From positions 191,077-255,076 of the forward strand of contig VZRS01014306.1 in the NCBI GenBank assembly GCA_013398055.1: a DNA stretch of 64,000 nucleotides, in the 5' to 3' direction. This stretch comes from Ifrita kowaldi. Lineage: Eukaryota > Chordata > Aves > Passeriformes > Cinclosomatidae. The translations under genes were made by a program, and so were the position numbers. This document shows, one piece after another, positions 36,901 to 49,500 of this stretch. The notes beneath the pieces are model-generated. The model did not search any database. It saw nothing but the letters and a program-made list of their open reading frames with translations, and was not told where the DNA came from. Each line of letters begins with the position of its first letter. The first letter of the stretch is position 1.

Positions 36901-39900
36901 TACAAAATCTAGGCTGTGAGCTTTATCAGGTCAAGCTATTAGGAACGGTGAGTTCATACGATATTCAGGGACCTGTTTTATGTACCCCTGCTAATAGTCC
37001 ATTCTCTTATAGAGGACTTTCCTTGTTATTAATTAATCTCAATACCTAGCCTTTCAAAACATGAGAGTGAAGATGATCTCTCTTGGTCCATACACACTCA
37101 TTTTTGATTAGCCTTGCCTATGAACTGCAATAAAAAGATCCCTGTCCAGCTGCAAGTGAGTTAACTCCAGAGCTAAGCACAGGGAAACTGTGTTAGTGCA
37201 TTGCTGCCTCGTTGAGAGACAGGTTTGGCCAAGGGGTTGCACTGATCTATGTGTGTCCTGCCTTTGTGGCTGGACTTAGCCCTTGAAGCTGATTATCCAG
37301 GTTATCATTTCAAATTAGTGGTAGTTACAGTGAGAGGAGTCAGATCACACCTGGCTGCAGTAGAAGCTCAGTGAGGACACAGCCTCTAGGAGGGACCTCC
37401 TTCAGGAGCAGAAACTGAAAAATTGTGGTATTTATAAATATTAAATCTAAGTTTAATATGTCCGCCCCCTATCAATTAGAATCAAACAGACTGTGAGGCA
37501 TAATATTGTATTCGCAATATTGAGCACTTTAGGAATATTTTGATAACCCAAACTTGAAATCAAGGGTTAAATTCATGGCCAGTGAAACATGACTAAATTG
37601 TTCAAAAGAAAGTAAGATTGTCCTGAAGGCTAAGCTCTTTAGAAATTTCATCACCAGAAGTCTCTTAGACATACGAAAATCATTTAGATAAGGACGTTTT
37701 AGATTTTTTCCTACTTTTGAAAGTATCTCTTTGAGAGATCTACACTTAATTTTATTAATTTGGAGACGAAAGAAAACAGGCAGATGCATAACATTGACAT
37801 CTTTATAAAATATTTAACAAAGGTATCTGTCGAGGTTTTCTTTATTTTTTTTCACACCATAAGCTTCCATCTACTACTTGACATAAAAAAACAAACAGGA
37901 TCTGAGCAAAATGGGAAGGGTATATCAGTTCTCCAGAAATTACACTAGTAGAGAGAAAAACCCTTTCCTGACTTTCAGACTTGTGAGGTAAGAAAAGAGT
38001 ATTGTTAACTTCTTACCAGATAAACGGTAATTTTTAAGCATTCTTGTGCCCTTTTTTTACTAGATTTAACTCTTATCTGTGAAATCAAACAGGACTCAAC
38101 TGTAAATTCATTAGTGTTAAGAATGAGCCTGATTTCTCTGACAGAAAGTAATTTAGAACCAATTGGGAGAATTATAGGTAGTCTTGGTGGAGAAAAGATG
38201 AATGGGTCAAGTTGAGTTTTCTGACATGCACAAATGTTTCCAAAACTGGCTATGTACATACCTAGAATGAGTAAAGGCCTTTGAGTCGGTATAATTAAGA
38301 GGCAAAGGAAGAGAGCAAAGGGGGTGAAACAGGTTAATCTATCTATCTCCCCTAGCAAAATGTTCACTTGATAGGAAAGAATGGATCCTTTCAAAAGAAA
38401 AGCTTTAGAAATCAGTAATTTGAACTTACTCAAATTTTCGTATGGGAGGGCTTATTGTATTCAAGAAGTACCCTGATACATCAAGACTATATAAAAAATA
38501 AATATAAAATATATCCTTCCAAGCACATAACTGTGCACATATGTGTGCAAATGTAAATTTTATTAACCAGCTATATGTTGGTGGAAGATCAGTTGTCCAT
38601 TTTCTTCACAAGTTGTTGCTACTGCGCATAAAATGTTTGTGACTCAGAGCCATATGTGAAAATGCAATCTATACAAAAAAAAAAAAAACCTGCAAAAAAC
38701 CAGTAGCGCAGATATATATTCAAGTCACCAGGTATCTTCTTTTACCTGCATTAGCCTTAAAGGTTGCCAAATAAAATTTCACATGCTATACAGTAAGTTT
38801 TTTAAGTCTCTTGACTTCATGCATCATTGATGTGATGCTTAAAACTAGTATGTCCCACTCTCAAAAGTCATGCTCTGATTAAACACACGTCCCCAAGATC
38901 TGAAAACCAAAGGCAATCCTGCAGTAATGGCTCTTCAGTAAAAAAGTTATAATGCATCCTAATCAATGCAGCAGAGCCTAGACAAAGGCAAAAAAACCTG
39001 GAGTACTCATTTTAACTGAATGGAAAGTCTTTTTGTCCCCTTATTGTCAATGAATGGTCACAGTGTTAGAGCCACTTCCTTAGGAGTCATGCTTCTACCA
39101 TATACAGTTTAAATTCTGTGCCTTGATAGATGAAATTTCAATAGAACCAATGAGTGCAGGCATCTTAGAGCAGAAGCTGCTCTTTTCTCCTCTTCACACA
39201 CCATCCAACATTATCGCGTGTTACATTATCGTAAACATCTGCCTTTGGAGTCTGTTGCATGTGTTATTTAATTATTTTGTCATTTCCCAGTATTATTCTG
39301 TGCACAGAGGGTTTTCATCCCAACTACCTTATACTAATTTGAAGTCACCAGTCTTAAGTATCATTGCAGAGAGGATTTTGGATCATAGAGCATACTGAAG
39401 CAAGCTGTTTGAAAAGGCTATCAAACTCTCCAAAGGAAATAGAAGCTCATTATAAATTTGCTTGCTTTCCATATATTCCTGTAAGAAACTTCTCCAAAGA
39501 TTTACTAGTGCCAATGCAAGAATATTTCTGAATATGCATACTGTAATAAGATTTAAAATGCTTGTTTCTTTAGTACTATAGATCATGCAAAACTGTTGCA
39601 CAACTCTTTGATCAAGTGGTAACAAAAGATATCTCTCACTGCTTCACATAAAATGTGCACTACGTTTATTCTTTCTTTGATTTGTGCAAGAAAACCTGGA
39701 TGCCTTTTGCACAACTTGCAAGAAGAAATTACAGTACAATGCATAGTGTCTGCTGCAACCATCAAGGCATAATGATCTATCTCACTCCCCTTGCAGAATT
39801 AATGCAGCCCTGCATGGGCTTAGTTCCTATCAAACCTCTCTCTAACCTGAGAGGAAGAAAAATCTTACTGCAAATTAGTTTGTACTGTTGATAATACCAG

Positions 39901-42900
39901 GAAGTCCACGTACCGGAAAATAATGTGGCTGGGTCAGTGTGTGTCTGAGTCTCATTAAAACTAAGGAGTCATTTTTATGTATAGTGAACAATTAACTTTA
40001 TGCAAAATTCCTGCTGTATGTACTTGCCTTGAGGCATTGTTTGTTATAAAAGACTAAACAAAAATTGGGGTCTTGATCTGTCAAAGTGCTGAGAAACTCA
40101 ACGACTCTTGAATTCAATGCATGTTCAGTACCTTCCACTCTTGTTTAATTCAATGTCAGTTTAAGGTACTCAGCTTATCCACGAGGTTCTTGGAGACCTG
40201 GGGTTTGGGCGCTGTTGTTCTCCAACTCTGCAGTGTCACTTCTTATACATCTCACAAAGACAAAGCTCTCCTTAAAAAAAGCAAAGTCTGCCAATGCCAG
40301 CCATGCTGGATCAGGCACTTTTAGAGTTTTTCCCCCCACCAATTGTCATGAATTTTGAAACACTAAGAGCATTTGACTGTTTTAATTTGTTCACAGCCTT
40401 TATGCCAAGCCATAGGAACTTGCTGCCTTACAGTGATTCCTATCACATTTTGTAGTGCCTTATAACAAGACTACTGAAACATATGAATCTTTTTCTTAAA
40501 CATTGTTAATAAAATATTAAATTGTATATTAAAATTTTCAGAATGACATTCTCATGTCTTGAATTAATTTATAGAGGAAATAAAAGAAAATTTTTTGAAC
40601 TTACAGTGATTTAACTCTGCTTTATATTAATATAGAACACGTTGAATGGAAGGCAAACACATTTATGTTTATACAGTTCATACTTCCATTATCAATATAT
40701 CTTTACATAATTTAGAACAATGAATCACAGTAATTTTCCAGGCAATAAAAATAACAGTTCCAAATCTCTTTTATGTTTATTGTGTCTGCCTGCAATGTTA
40801 CCTGGATTTTTCATGCTGAAGTACCTTCTGATTTTTTTTTTTATGATTTTGTTTTTCATCTTTCGCTCTATTTATTTTCTCTTTTTTTACTCAAATGTAC
40901 AGCTTGAAAACACAACTCTAAAATCTGACTATTTCAGCTTTGGTCAAATTACCACACTGCCATTAAATCTGACCTGTTAGACAGAGTTTCCTAATTTTCC
41001 CTTTACTAAAAGTTCAAATAGCTAGCTATCAACGCAATAATATCCATGTGTCCACTACATAACAGCTAATTAAAAAAATATGTTTAACCCTGCTTCTAGG
41101 GAAATGGATCACCAAAGATGGAAAAGAAAATATAAAGCAAGGGAGAATAGATTTAAGACAATGGAATGCATCTGCAAGTGTCTGAAGTCAAATTCTAGTC
41201 TGCAACTTTACAATCAAATGGATAGATTTGCCATATTGGTCACTGGCTTTCAAACTGGTGCTGTTTTACAGAATCCCAGCTTAATGTTACTGGTGTTGTT
41301 TTTCACCCTTATGAAGTGTCTCTTCCTTTAACAATTATTAATAGGAAAAAGTTTGGTTTGGTGTTATAGTGAATTTTTATGGATATCTCTCTTTGTATAC
41401 ATCTTGCCCTTATTTGTCAGAGAAACATAAATACTAATCTTCTGTCTGGTTTTCCTTTGTGCACTGGTTACTCTATAGTTTATTTTAGACATCATTCTAA
41501 AGAACTAATTCAAATATTAGTTTTTAATGCATTTACACTGCAGTTAGTTGAATGGAAATACAATTGCTAGCAAAATAAAAAGCAAAGATGCAATAAAAAT
41601 GGCATTTTGATCTGAATGAGGAAAGCAGAACCAAGCCATATTATTTCCTTTCGGGTTACATTTGTAGGTGTTATTAAAGAAGTTCTTCTCATCTGATTTT
41701 TTGTTTTTATTTTATATTTTACCTGACTTTTTTTCTCTTTCTTGGGAGAGGATATGTTTTGGTACTGCTTTCTCTCAGATTTTTTCTTTCTTTCTCTGTT
41801 TAACTGTGAGAGAGCATGTTGTGTGTCCATTTCTTGTGCTTTATTTTTCCTTAGAGAATTCCCAAGACTACGTGCTGACAGATCCTGGTATCCAAGGGGG
41901 AGTCTACTCACAGGATTAAAGGCGAGAACCTCAATTAGACTATCTCTGATTTCTTCAGATGTTTTTTCTAATCTTTTAATATGGGATTAAAGTCTGCTAG
42001 AACCTAGCTTGCTTTTTTCTTAGCTAAGATGTTCTTTGTTGCAATGCAAGCTAGAGATATTCTTTTTTTCCGCTATTGAAAAAAAAAAAAAAAGGAAATA
42101 GAAAGGGAATGGGGGAAAAAAAAAGCTTATATCTTTTTCCTAATTTGGAATCATTCTAGTCCAGATGAGGATAATGAACTTTTGTCAGCTCTTATGTGAT
42201 ACTGCGTACAAAATAGCTTGATAAGCAATGTGAAGCATACACACGCTTCTCAATGATCCACAGGAAAACTCCCTCAGAGACTGATTAGCCCATGCTTGTC
42301 ACAAGTAGGGGAGATAATTATGGGGGCTTAACAGTCTATATGGTGGATCTTTTGAGAGGAGAAGGGTAGATCTGAGACTGTCTCATGGATCAACCATAAT
42401 TTTTAATATTACAGATAACGTGTGTGGTTTTTTTAGTATATCCCTGGAGCCCGGGTAGTGACTCTTCCCATAGAGTGACATCATATTACTTTTTGAGAAG
42501 ATAAAAATTGTTCAAATTAGATTATCCCTAATTAGTATAATCTTATGAACCATTCTGAAAAGTTTATTGCACCCATGCTGGCAGTCTCTGATTCCATATT
42601 GAGAGCTTCTTATTGCTAATCCTTAACCATGGAAATGAATTCATGGTACATAAAAGTAATGTTGTTGTATTTCTTCATTTAATAAACTCCACATTGTACT
42701 CTCATTCCAAAGTTAATAGCTATTTTTATGGATCTCTGTATATCAGATAAAAAATATTTCAACCTTTTTTTTTTTTAAGTATAGACTGTCATTCTAGCAG
42801 TAATTTGCATTCATTAGACTAATGTTTGTTAAGCAGAGGTGGCAAGGTTGGAGGAGGGGAGCTTTTACAAATGTCCTTTACTTTTGTTTATGAACACAGA

Positions 42901-43318
42901 AATCCTGTGAACACTCAGTCCTGTGTATGTGTACTGGGTCAGTAAGCAGAACAGTGTGTAACACAGCCACATTCCTGCTTTCATTGATTGCAGTGGTGTT
43001 TGTGGATGCTCTATCACCCAAAAATAAAGGTACAATTTTCCCTTCAGACAGGTGTGAGTATTTTGCTTAAGTAACTTTTCCTGTTAGAAGAGCATAGAGA
43101 TTTGAGAGGTTTGAGCTACCACCTCACAGAACCCTTTCAGCATTTGACTCTTAACTGCACAACCCAGTGATTTTACATGTCTTCCAGTACAGCTTTCATC
43201 AAGGTGACATGCCACACCATTTTACAACCCAGTAGTGCCTTTTGATCTCCTGCCTGAGTTTTCCTCACCTTTCCCACCACATTTTTGTGTGAGTTGGTGG
43301 AGTTGCCAGCCCACTCAC
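33931..43318. other. Long stretch without recognised gene or transposon
   Basis: About 9.4 kb of AT-rich DNA. Small features: A14 at 38675-38688 and A15 at 42079-42093. The longest frames (133 codons at 35707 plus, 142 codons ending at 38433 minus) show no family resemblance, no coding bias by eye and no consistent splice boundaries. They are treated as chance. Confidence 0.5.
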
Positions 43319-43513
43319 CTGGGCTGCATTGCTGCAGTTGCTGCACTATTATGTGGTCAGAGTGAAGCAGCTGCTCACACATTCCCGGAGTGCCAAATGA
43401 GAAGAACTCATAGGATATGCAACTTTTACTGGAGGCTCTGTCCTCGCAGCACAGCTTAGCCCTCACTGCGCAGCAGGCATGAGCTTTGCTCTTCTCAATT
43501 CTGTGCAGCCCTT
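43319..43513 (-). other. Candidate exon (unrecognised), cysteine-rich, phase 1-1
   Basis: On the minus strand a branch-like CTAAT and the tract TTGCTGTATAATTTTTGTAG end just before 43513. The 195-base segment then ends CCCAG with a consensus GTGAGT donor (plus 43313-43318). One frame is open throughout and the exon is an exact multiple of three in symmetric phase 1, the usual arrangement of extracellular modules. The 65 residues include seven cysteines, with pairs at HACCAV and KLCCED and singles at KSC, GMC and QQC. Codon choice looks coding-like and the region is GC-richer than its flanks. The frame also continues open upstream to an ATG at 43571 that would give a hydrophobic N-terminus. 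No family recognised. Confidence 0.3.
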
Positions 43514-46500
43514 CTACAAAAATTATACAGCAAATTAGATTAAGAAGAGCAATTTTCTTCCTCCACTTCACTTCCTGAAGGGTATTCAGAGCCTGTGGTT
43601 ATTGAAAACAAAGCTAAAGTCTCAAAAGGTATGCAGGCTTCTACAAACAGCCCCTCAGCAACATTCTGGGGAGATCCCAATTGTCAGTAAATTGAAGTAA
43701 CTCTGTTAAATTTAGTGAAGGTTTCACTGACTCTGTCCAGAGGTTTGACCCTCTATCCTGCATGTGTGTTTCTGTTTCCAGTTAAGAAAACACCACATCT
43801 ACATTTTCAAATGTTGTTTGACCCCTTCTTTGCAGACAGGACTGAAATATTGTCTTCCTCCCAGGGTGATGACCTAGAGGGTGAAGGCTCTTTCATTTGC
43901 ATGGTGGTATTGCTCTCACTCTGTCTGTCTCTGAAGTTTCTTTACCATAGAACAGAAAAGGAGTGTAAAGAGTGTTTTAAAAGAGCAGAGAGAATCTCAC
44001 TTATGATTATTTCTGAGTCCAATCTTGTAACAGAGTAAGGCCAGGATAATGCACTCTGCAGTGACCCGTGGATCAGTCAGATTTACTGAGACATGTTTCA
44101 TTGATTTCTGACTCTGAGTTGCAATTGATCTGGCTACTCTTAGCTGTCCTCACAAAACTAACCAGTGCCACTAATTCTCTTAAGCAGCAGTCAAGAGATG
44201 CAGATAAAAGCTGGTAATTCACCTTGGCTCAAATATCAGAGCTCTTAAAAAGAAAATAGAGGGTTTATGCCTTAGTTATAAAAGTGTATAATATGCATGC
44301 TGACTGCACGTTGTGCTGCAGTGGAGTGTATTTCAAGGCTATTAATTAAGGCAATAAAAGATTGAGAGCTCAGAAAGAAACTGCTTCTAACAAAAACAAT
44401 AATTCTATCTTTAGCTATGAAAATAGCTGTAAAGTCAAATATAAATGATTTTTTTTTATAGAATTACTGTACTTAGGTGAGCCTGGGAGCACAGGAGGCA
44501 GCTGGTTTTGCAGATCTAACATTTTTACTTCAAGAGAAAGGCAGGCAGTTTGCAGAGAACCACAGAATATCTAAGTGTAACATTTTTGGCATAGATCACA
44601 GCATATGAAGGAGGATGCTGTGCCAGAAGAAAATATTAAAATCAGACAAATATTATCAGAATGAAAACAGTGCACAATAGCATGAAGACAACCTGGAAAA
44701 TGTGGAAAAAGCCAGATTCAGCCTACAAGTATTCTCTAATAATATTCACAGCTTTTTTACTGTGGTTCCTATGAGAAATTTTAAGAAATGTTATGCTTTA
44801 CTGAGAAATTGGAAAGCCAGATGACATTCTCCAGTGAGTGTGTTTATGTAAAGGCTTTACTGGATGTGTTCACCAGACTATCAGGAATTCTCTTTCACCT
44901 CTTGCAAAAATTTTGGCAACTCATAAAGGGGTAAAAGCCACATTGTGAAAATTTGATGCTCAAAACACACACTGTGAAAGGCAAATAATGATGAGTTGTG
45001 AGCAGAGTTAAAGCAGAGCTATTTGTCCAATCTACATGATGAAATACATTTCGTTGTCAAACGTCATCAAATAACGACCAAGCTGAGGGGGATTATTGAT
45101 TATTAAATGGCCCTTGACTCAGTAAATAAATTATTTGCTTGGAAGAGTTCGCCCTGTTCTAGTCAAGTCATACTGGGATTATTTTATATCTCTTCAAAGC
45201 TCCAATCAAAAACGCATTCCCTTTTTGTTGCAGTCCTAGCAAGGGATGCATCTCTTTTTTTCCTTGTCTCACTTCTGTTGCCTCTGAAATGGCAGAGGAA
45301 AGCTCCCTGCTTTCCCACCACACAGGGCCCTTTGCCCAGGCTCACTCTGAAGCCTTGTGTGTTTCAGGGAGGAACAGCCGTGTTCTGTGCATCGTGGTCC
45401 ATGCTCCTGCATCATGCACCAGGGCTGATTCATGGGCCCTCATTTCTCCAAATGAACTTGGGGGAACTTAGAGAGGTAGTGGATTTTATCAGCCTATGGA
45501 TCCCTGATGGTCAGTTTGCAGCTCCGAATGGCATTTCGCATCTTGAGTTGGACCCAGTCTGCAGATGGCAGCACCCCATTCCAACTCCTCACCACTCTTC
45601 CTCAATTCAGATGTTGTGATTATTTCCCAGAGGTTCTTGGTCTTAGGGGGCAAAATATCTCTTTATCCACGAAGGAACAAAAAAGGCTCATTTTCTGCCT
45701 GTACAGGGTTAGTTTTGGAAAAAAAATGTTTTCAACTTAAGAAATTGAGCAAAAAGATACAGAAGGAAAGTGTAGAAGTCTTTCACTCACAAATTATGAA
45801 AAGTGGCATCTTATTATTTAGAATTGCCCATATATTCTTTAGTTCTTGGTTTTACAATTCTGTACAGAAACTTTCATTATCCTGAGCATTCATGGATCCA
45901 AATGGACCTCTAAGGTACTGCTATCTACAAGAACTGTAAATTCTCTCAAGCTGAATATGAATATGAATTCTTTTAATAAATAAATTTTTTAAAAATTCAG
46001 AACTTTTGGACCATTCTATTTCTTCCAGGCTTCTGACCTCTTTGTGATCAGTACCTTCAAGACAACATGAACAAGGAAGGAATTAACTGAAATACTGGTG
46101 GATAAATAGTCCAGTCTTTTTGTTGCTATACACCAAATTCTGTTTTCGTAATTTCACTGTGAACACTGGCTCCTGATCTCTATTCCTTGAAAGATAACTC
46201 TACAAGTTCTTATTGACTCATAAATCAGAATTTTCAATTTCAACTGCTTTTCCTTCAGAGTTTTTGTTGTATACAGCACAATTGGTATTCATACACATGG
46301 ACTTGAGTGAGATGCCGATATTTCATTATTGTAACCTATTTCAAGTCTTAAATTTTTTTACTTTCAGCTGTGGTTTGCACTTTTAGTGCTGAATTTTTAT
46401 ATCTGCAATGTACTATGTGAGCAATCATACTAGCCTAAAAATGCACATTTGAACTTAAATTTGGGCAGAAAAAAAATGTTGGAGATATTTTTCCTCTTGA

Positions 46501-49500
46501 AAAACATGGAGATTGTAGCAAATTTTAACAACATAATGCAAAATCACATAAAAACATAAGTGTAGTGAAAAATTGTGCAGAAATTATGGAAGAAGAAAGC
46601 CTGTTGAGATACTGCTGTCAAATCTTTTCAGCTATGTCAGTGCTGTTAAGGAAAAAAATCGTGTAGCTGCGCACCAAGGCCAAATGACAGGAGCTAATTT
46701 GCGTCTCTTCTGATTAGGGGCAGTCCCCTTTCAAGTAGATTTGTTTTAGAGATAGGCCTAAAGGGAGAACGTTAACAAGCAGTCGTTGAGAACGATCAGG
46801 GATCTGGGCCTCAGAATCTCTTCTTGGACCTACCCTGGTACTATGTTAGTACTGGTACTAAGTAACCCAAGTTTTAGTATCTCTGCTCCCTCAGGACATG
46901 GCTTGAAGACACTCTGGCCCCTATCCAGAAGATCTACTGGCTTTTCTGACCATCGAAATGTTCACTTTGTGCCTGAGGTTTCACCCACAAACTGGGAGAC
47001 TTCTGACATGCATATGTGGTATTCAGAGGCATTCCTGGGTTCACCTGTGTAGGCATAGTGCAATCAGTCTGATTTCCTCTGCAGAGATAGCTATATATGA
47101 TTTTTTGTGGTTTTTGAGAAGTAAGAATTTAGCACCTTAGTAGGGTATAATTTGCATATTGCCTCAGTTTAAAATACCGCTTTAGTCACCAATAAAACAC
47201 CTCATAAAGTTCAAACACAAGAAGATAGCAGTGGGGTGCAACTGAAATCTACCCTTTGACAGACAGCTCCTGCAGTTAAAAAGATCAAACTAAGTGTGAC
47301 TAAAAGTCATGCCCACCCCAGATTTTGGAAATACCATGATCTTTTAACACATAGTGTTATATTAACTCATGCAAGTTAAACAGAACTAAAGCTACAAAGA
47401 CTTTAATAGCACCAGGCCAAAGAAACATCTTTTGCAGTAAGGTTTTTTTCCCCACGGGTGGGAAAGCATAGCATGAGCTTAGAAAGGATAATTAAGAGCT
47501 TTACCTAGAGAAAACCACCATGTTAATTCTCAGATGCCTCTATGGGCATCATTGGAAGTGAACAGCAAACAGGCTCGATAGGCTGTTAAGTAGGATTGGC
47601 TGTCAAACAAGAATTTGCCATGCTTCACCATTTGTTTTTGCATCTCATGAAATGAAAAATAGACGCTTAGAGCATTCTGGGAAGAAAAAAGCTGAAGGAG
47701 AAATATGCTGTCTACAAAGTCGACAACTGTGAGAATTGCAGAAAAGGTACAGAAATAGCTTGAAAACTTCACCTTTTCTAGAGCAGAGCTTTCCAAATTG
47801 TAAGAAACTCTTTTGGCCACTGGCAAACAGCCTTGCTCCTCAGGTAGAGAAGGATGAATAAGTCCAACAGTAAACCTTGAGATATTTCCTCTGCTGGCAA
47901 AGTATATTATGAAAGTAACTCAAACAAAATGGTTCTGCTATTAAATTAAAATCAGTTTTGCATCATTAAAAATGTTCATCTGTTCCATCCTGAGCTCCCA
48001 GATCGCTGCTGGCTTTTTAGGATCTGATGATGTCCCTGGAAGAACCCTGTGAGCAGTTTGTTTCATCATTCAACTTCCTTTGAGCCAATGAAACATTACA
48101 GGTGAAATTCACTTCTGTTATTATTGATCTTTAACACTTAGATATTGAACTCTCAACTAGTCTGATTTTAGGTACCTGTTGTTTGTAACCAACCACAAAA
48201 TAAGTATCTGATGTTATTTTTTTTAAGTATATTTTTAATATGACTTTTAAACATTAATAACAGCTATTACTAGTAAGTATCCCCCCCTTAGAACTGGTGG
48301 TTCTCTGCAGTAAAATGAGGCTAGAGTGATTTCTAGGAACAAGTATAGGCAGGATCCCATTGAATGATTGGTTTATAATTATCTTTTGCAATATGTTAGT
48401 TTTAGATACTGATGAGAAAAAATAATTTTTAAGCATCACTTTTTGGAGAAATACTCTGCAGCAACTGCAATGGGTTAGAAGAAACTGAGCAGAATCTTAT
48501 ACAAAAACAAACAAACAAACAAAGCTTCTTTAAAAATATGCAAGAATGTCTTCCATAGCATTCTGCTGAATTCCATAGCAGGGCTATTAAACTACATTTA
48601 CCAAATATCTAGCATCAGAACAAAGAGAAAAACAAAGCATTTCAAAAAGCTCCTATTTTTTTAAGTTTTATAACATTGCTTCATAATGGACAAAGCAGAA
48701 ATTCTTTCTTTATTGTCACAGAAAAGGATAAACTTTTATTACTTCTGTTGATCTTAAAAATGTCCATTTTAGCCCATGTTCTGGCACTTAGAGATCAGCT
48801 ATTTACAACAGCTGGTTACAGAGCTAGCACATGTGGATCTATGGGTATAATATCTGCACATTTTATTTGGAAAAGCATCTTTTGTGTAGTCCCCCTCTTG
48901 ACCAACCAAAATTAAGTATGATGTTCCTGTACCAGAAGGGAAGATAAACAGATGATGGAATCAGTTTTTTTCAGCATATTTCTCTAAGCATATAAAAATT
49001 CCTGTTTTGCAGAGCACAAAAGAAACGAGGCAGAGACTGTTCATTCCTTGCCACTCTAATTCTCTTTCAGCCAACACTTTATAGCCTCCAACTTCACAAT
49101 TGTCTCCCAGATTCAGAGCCAAGAGCAGAGTAGACTTTCTTTAAGCTTCACATTTGCCTTTGGGCTTCAACATGAACTCAGCTGACTCTTTTAGCAAGCC
49201 ACTTGAAATAAAGCCGTTTATTTAAATAAGTTTCATCTCTCAGTGTTATAATTATTATTATTACTATCATTGTCATAATACATAATTGGGGTTTGTATTA
49301 TGAGACTGCCTGTAAGCTATCACAGAATATCTTGTATAAGTATAACTTGTGCAAAAGAGCTCACATTCAAAGTGTAAAATGAGAGACAACAGGTGGAAGA
49401 AGCCATCAGCTGGAAGGGAGCACAAGGGAACAATGAAGCAATTACGAACAGTTGATGAAGCAGCAGTCAGAGATCACCAGCTGCTTAACTATTGTGGGAG

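Noticed and set aside
38005..38433. 142-codon frame on the minus strand with a donor-like site at its end
   Set aside because: Hydrophobic, low-complexity translation from T-rich DNA. No acceptor or homolog was recognised.
45107..45619. Longest open frame in the window, 170 codons, plus strand
   Set aside because: No family resemblance, no signal or domain pattern, weak exon context. A frame of this length can arise by chance in a GC-richer patch of 64 kb.
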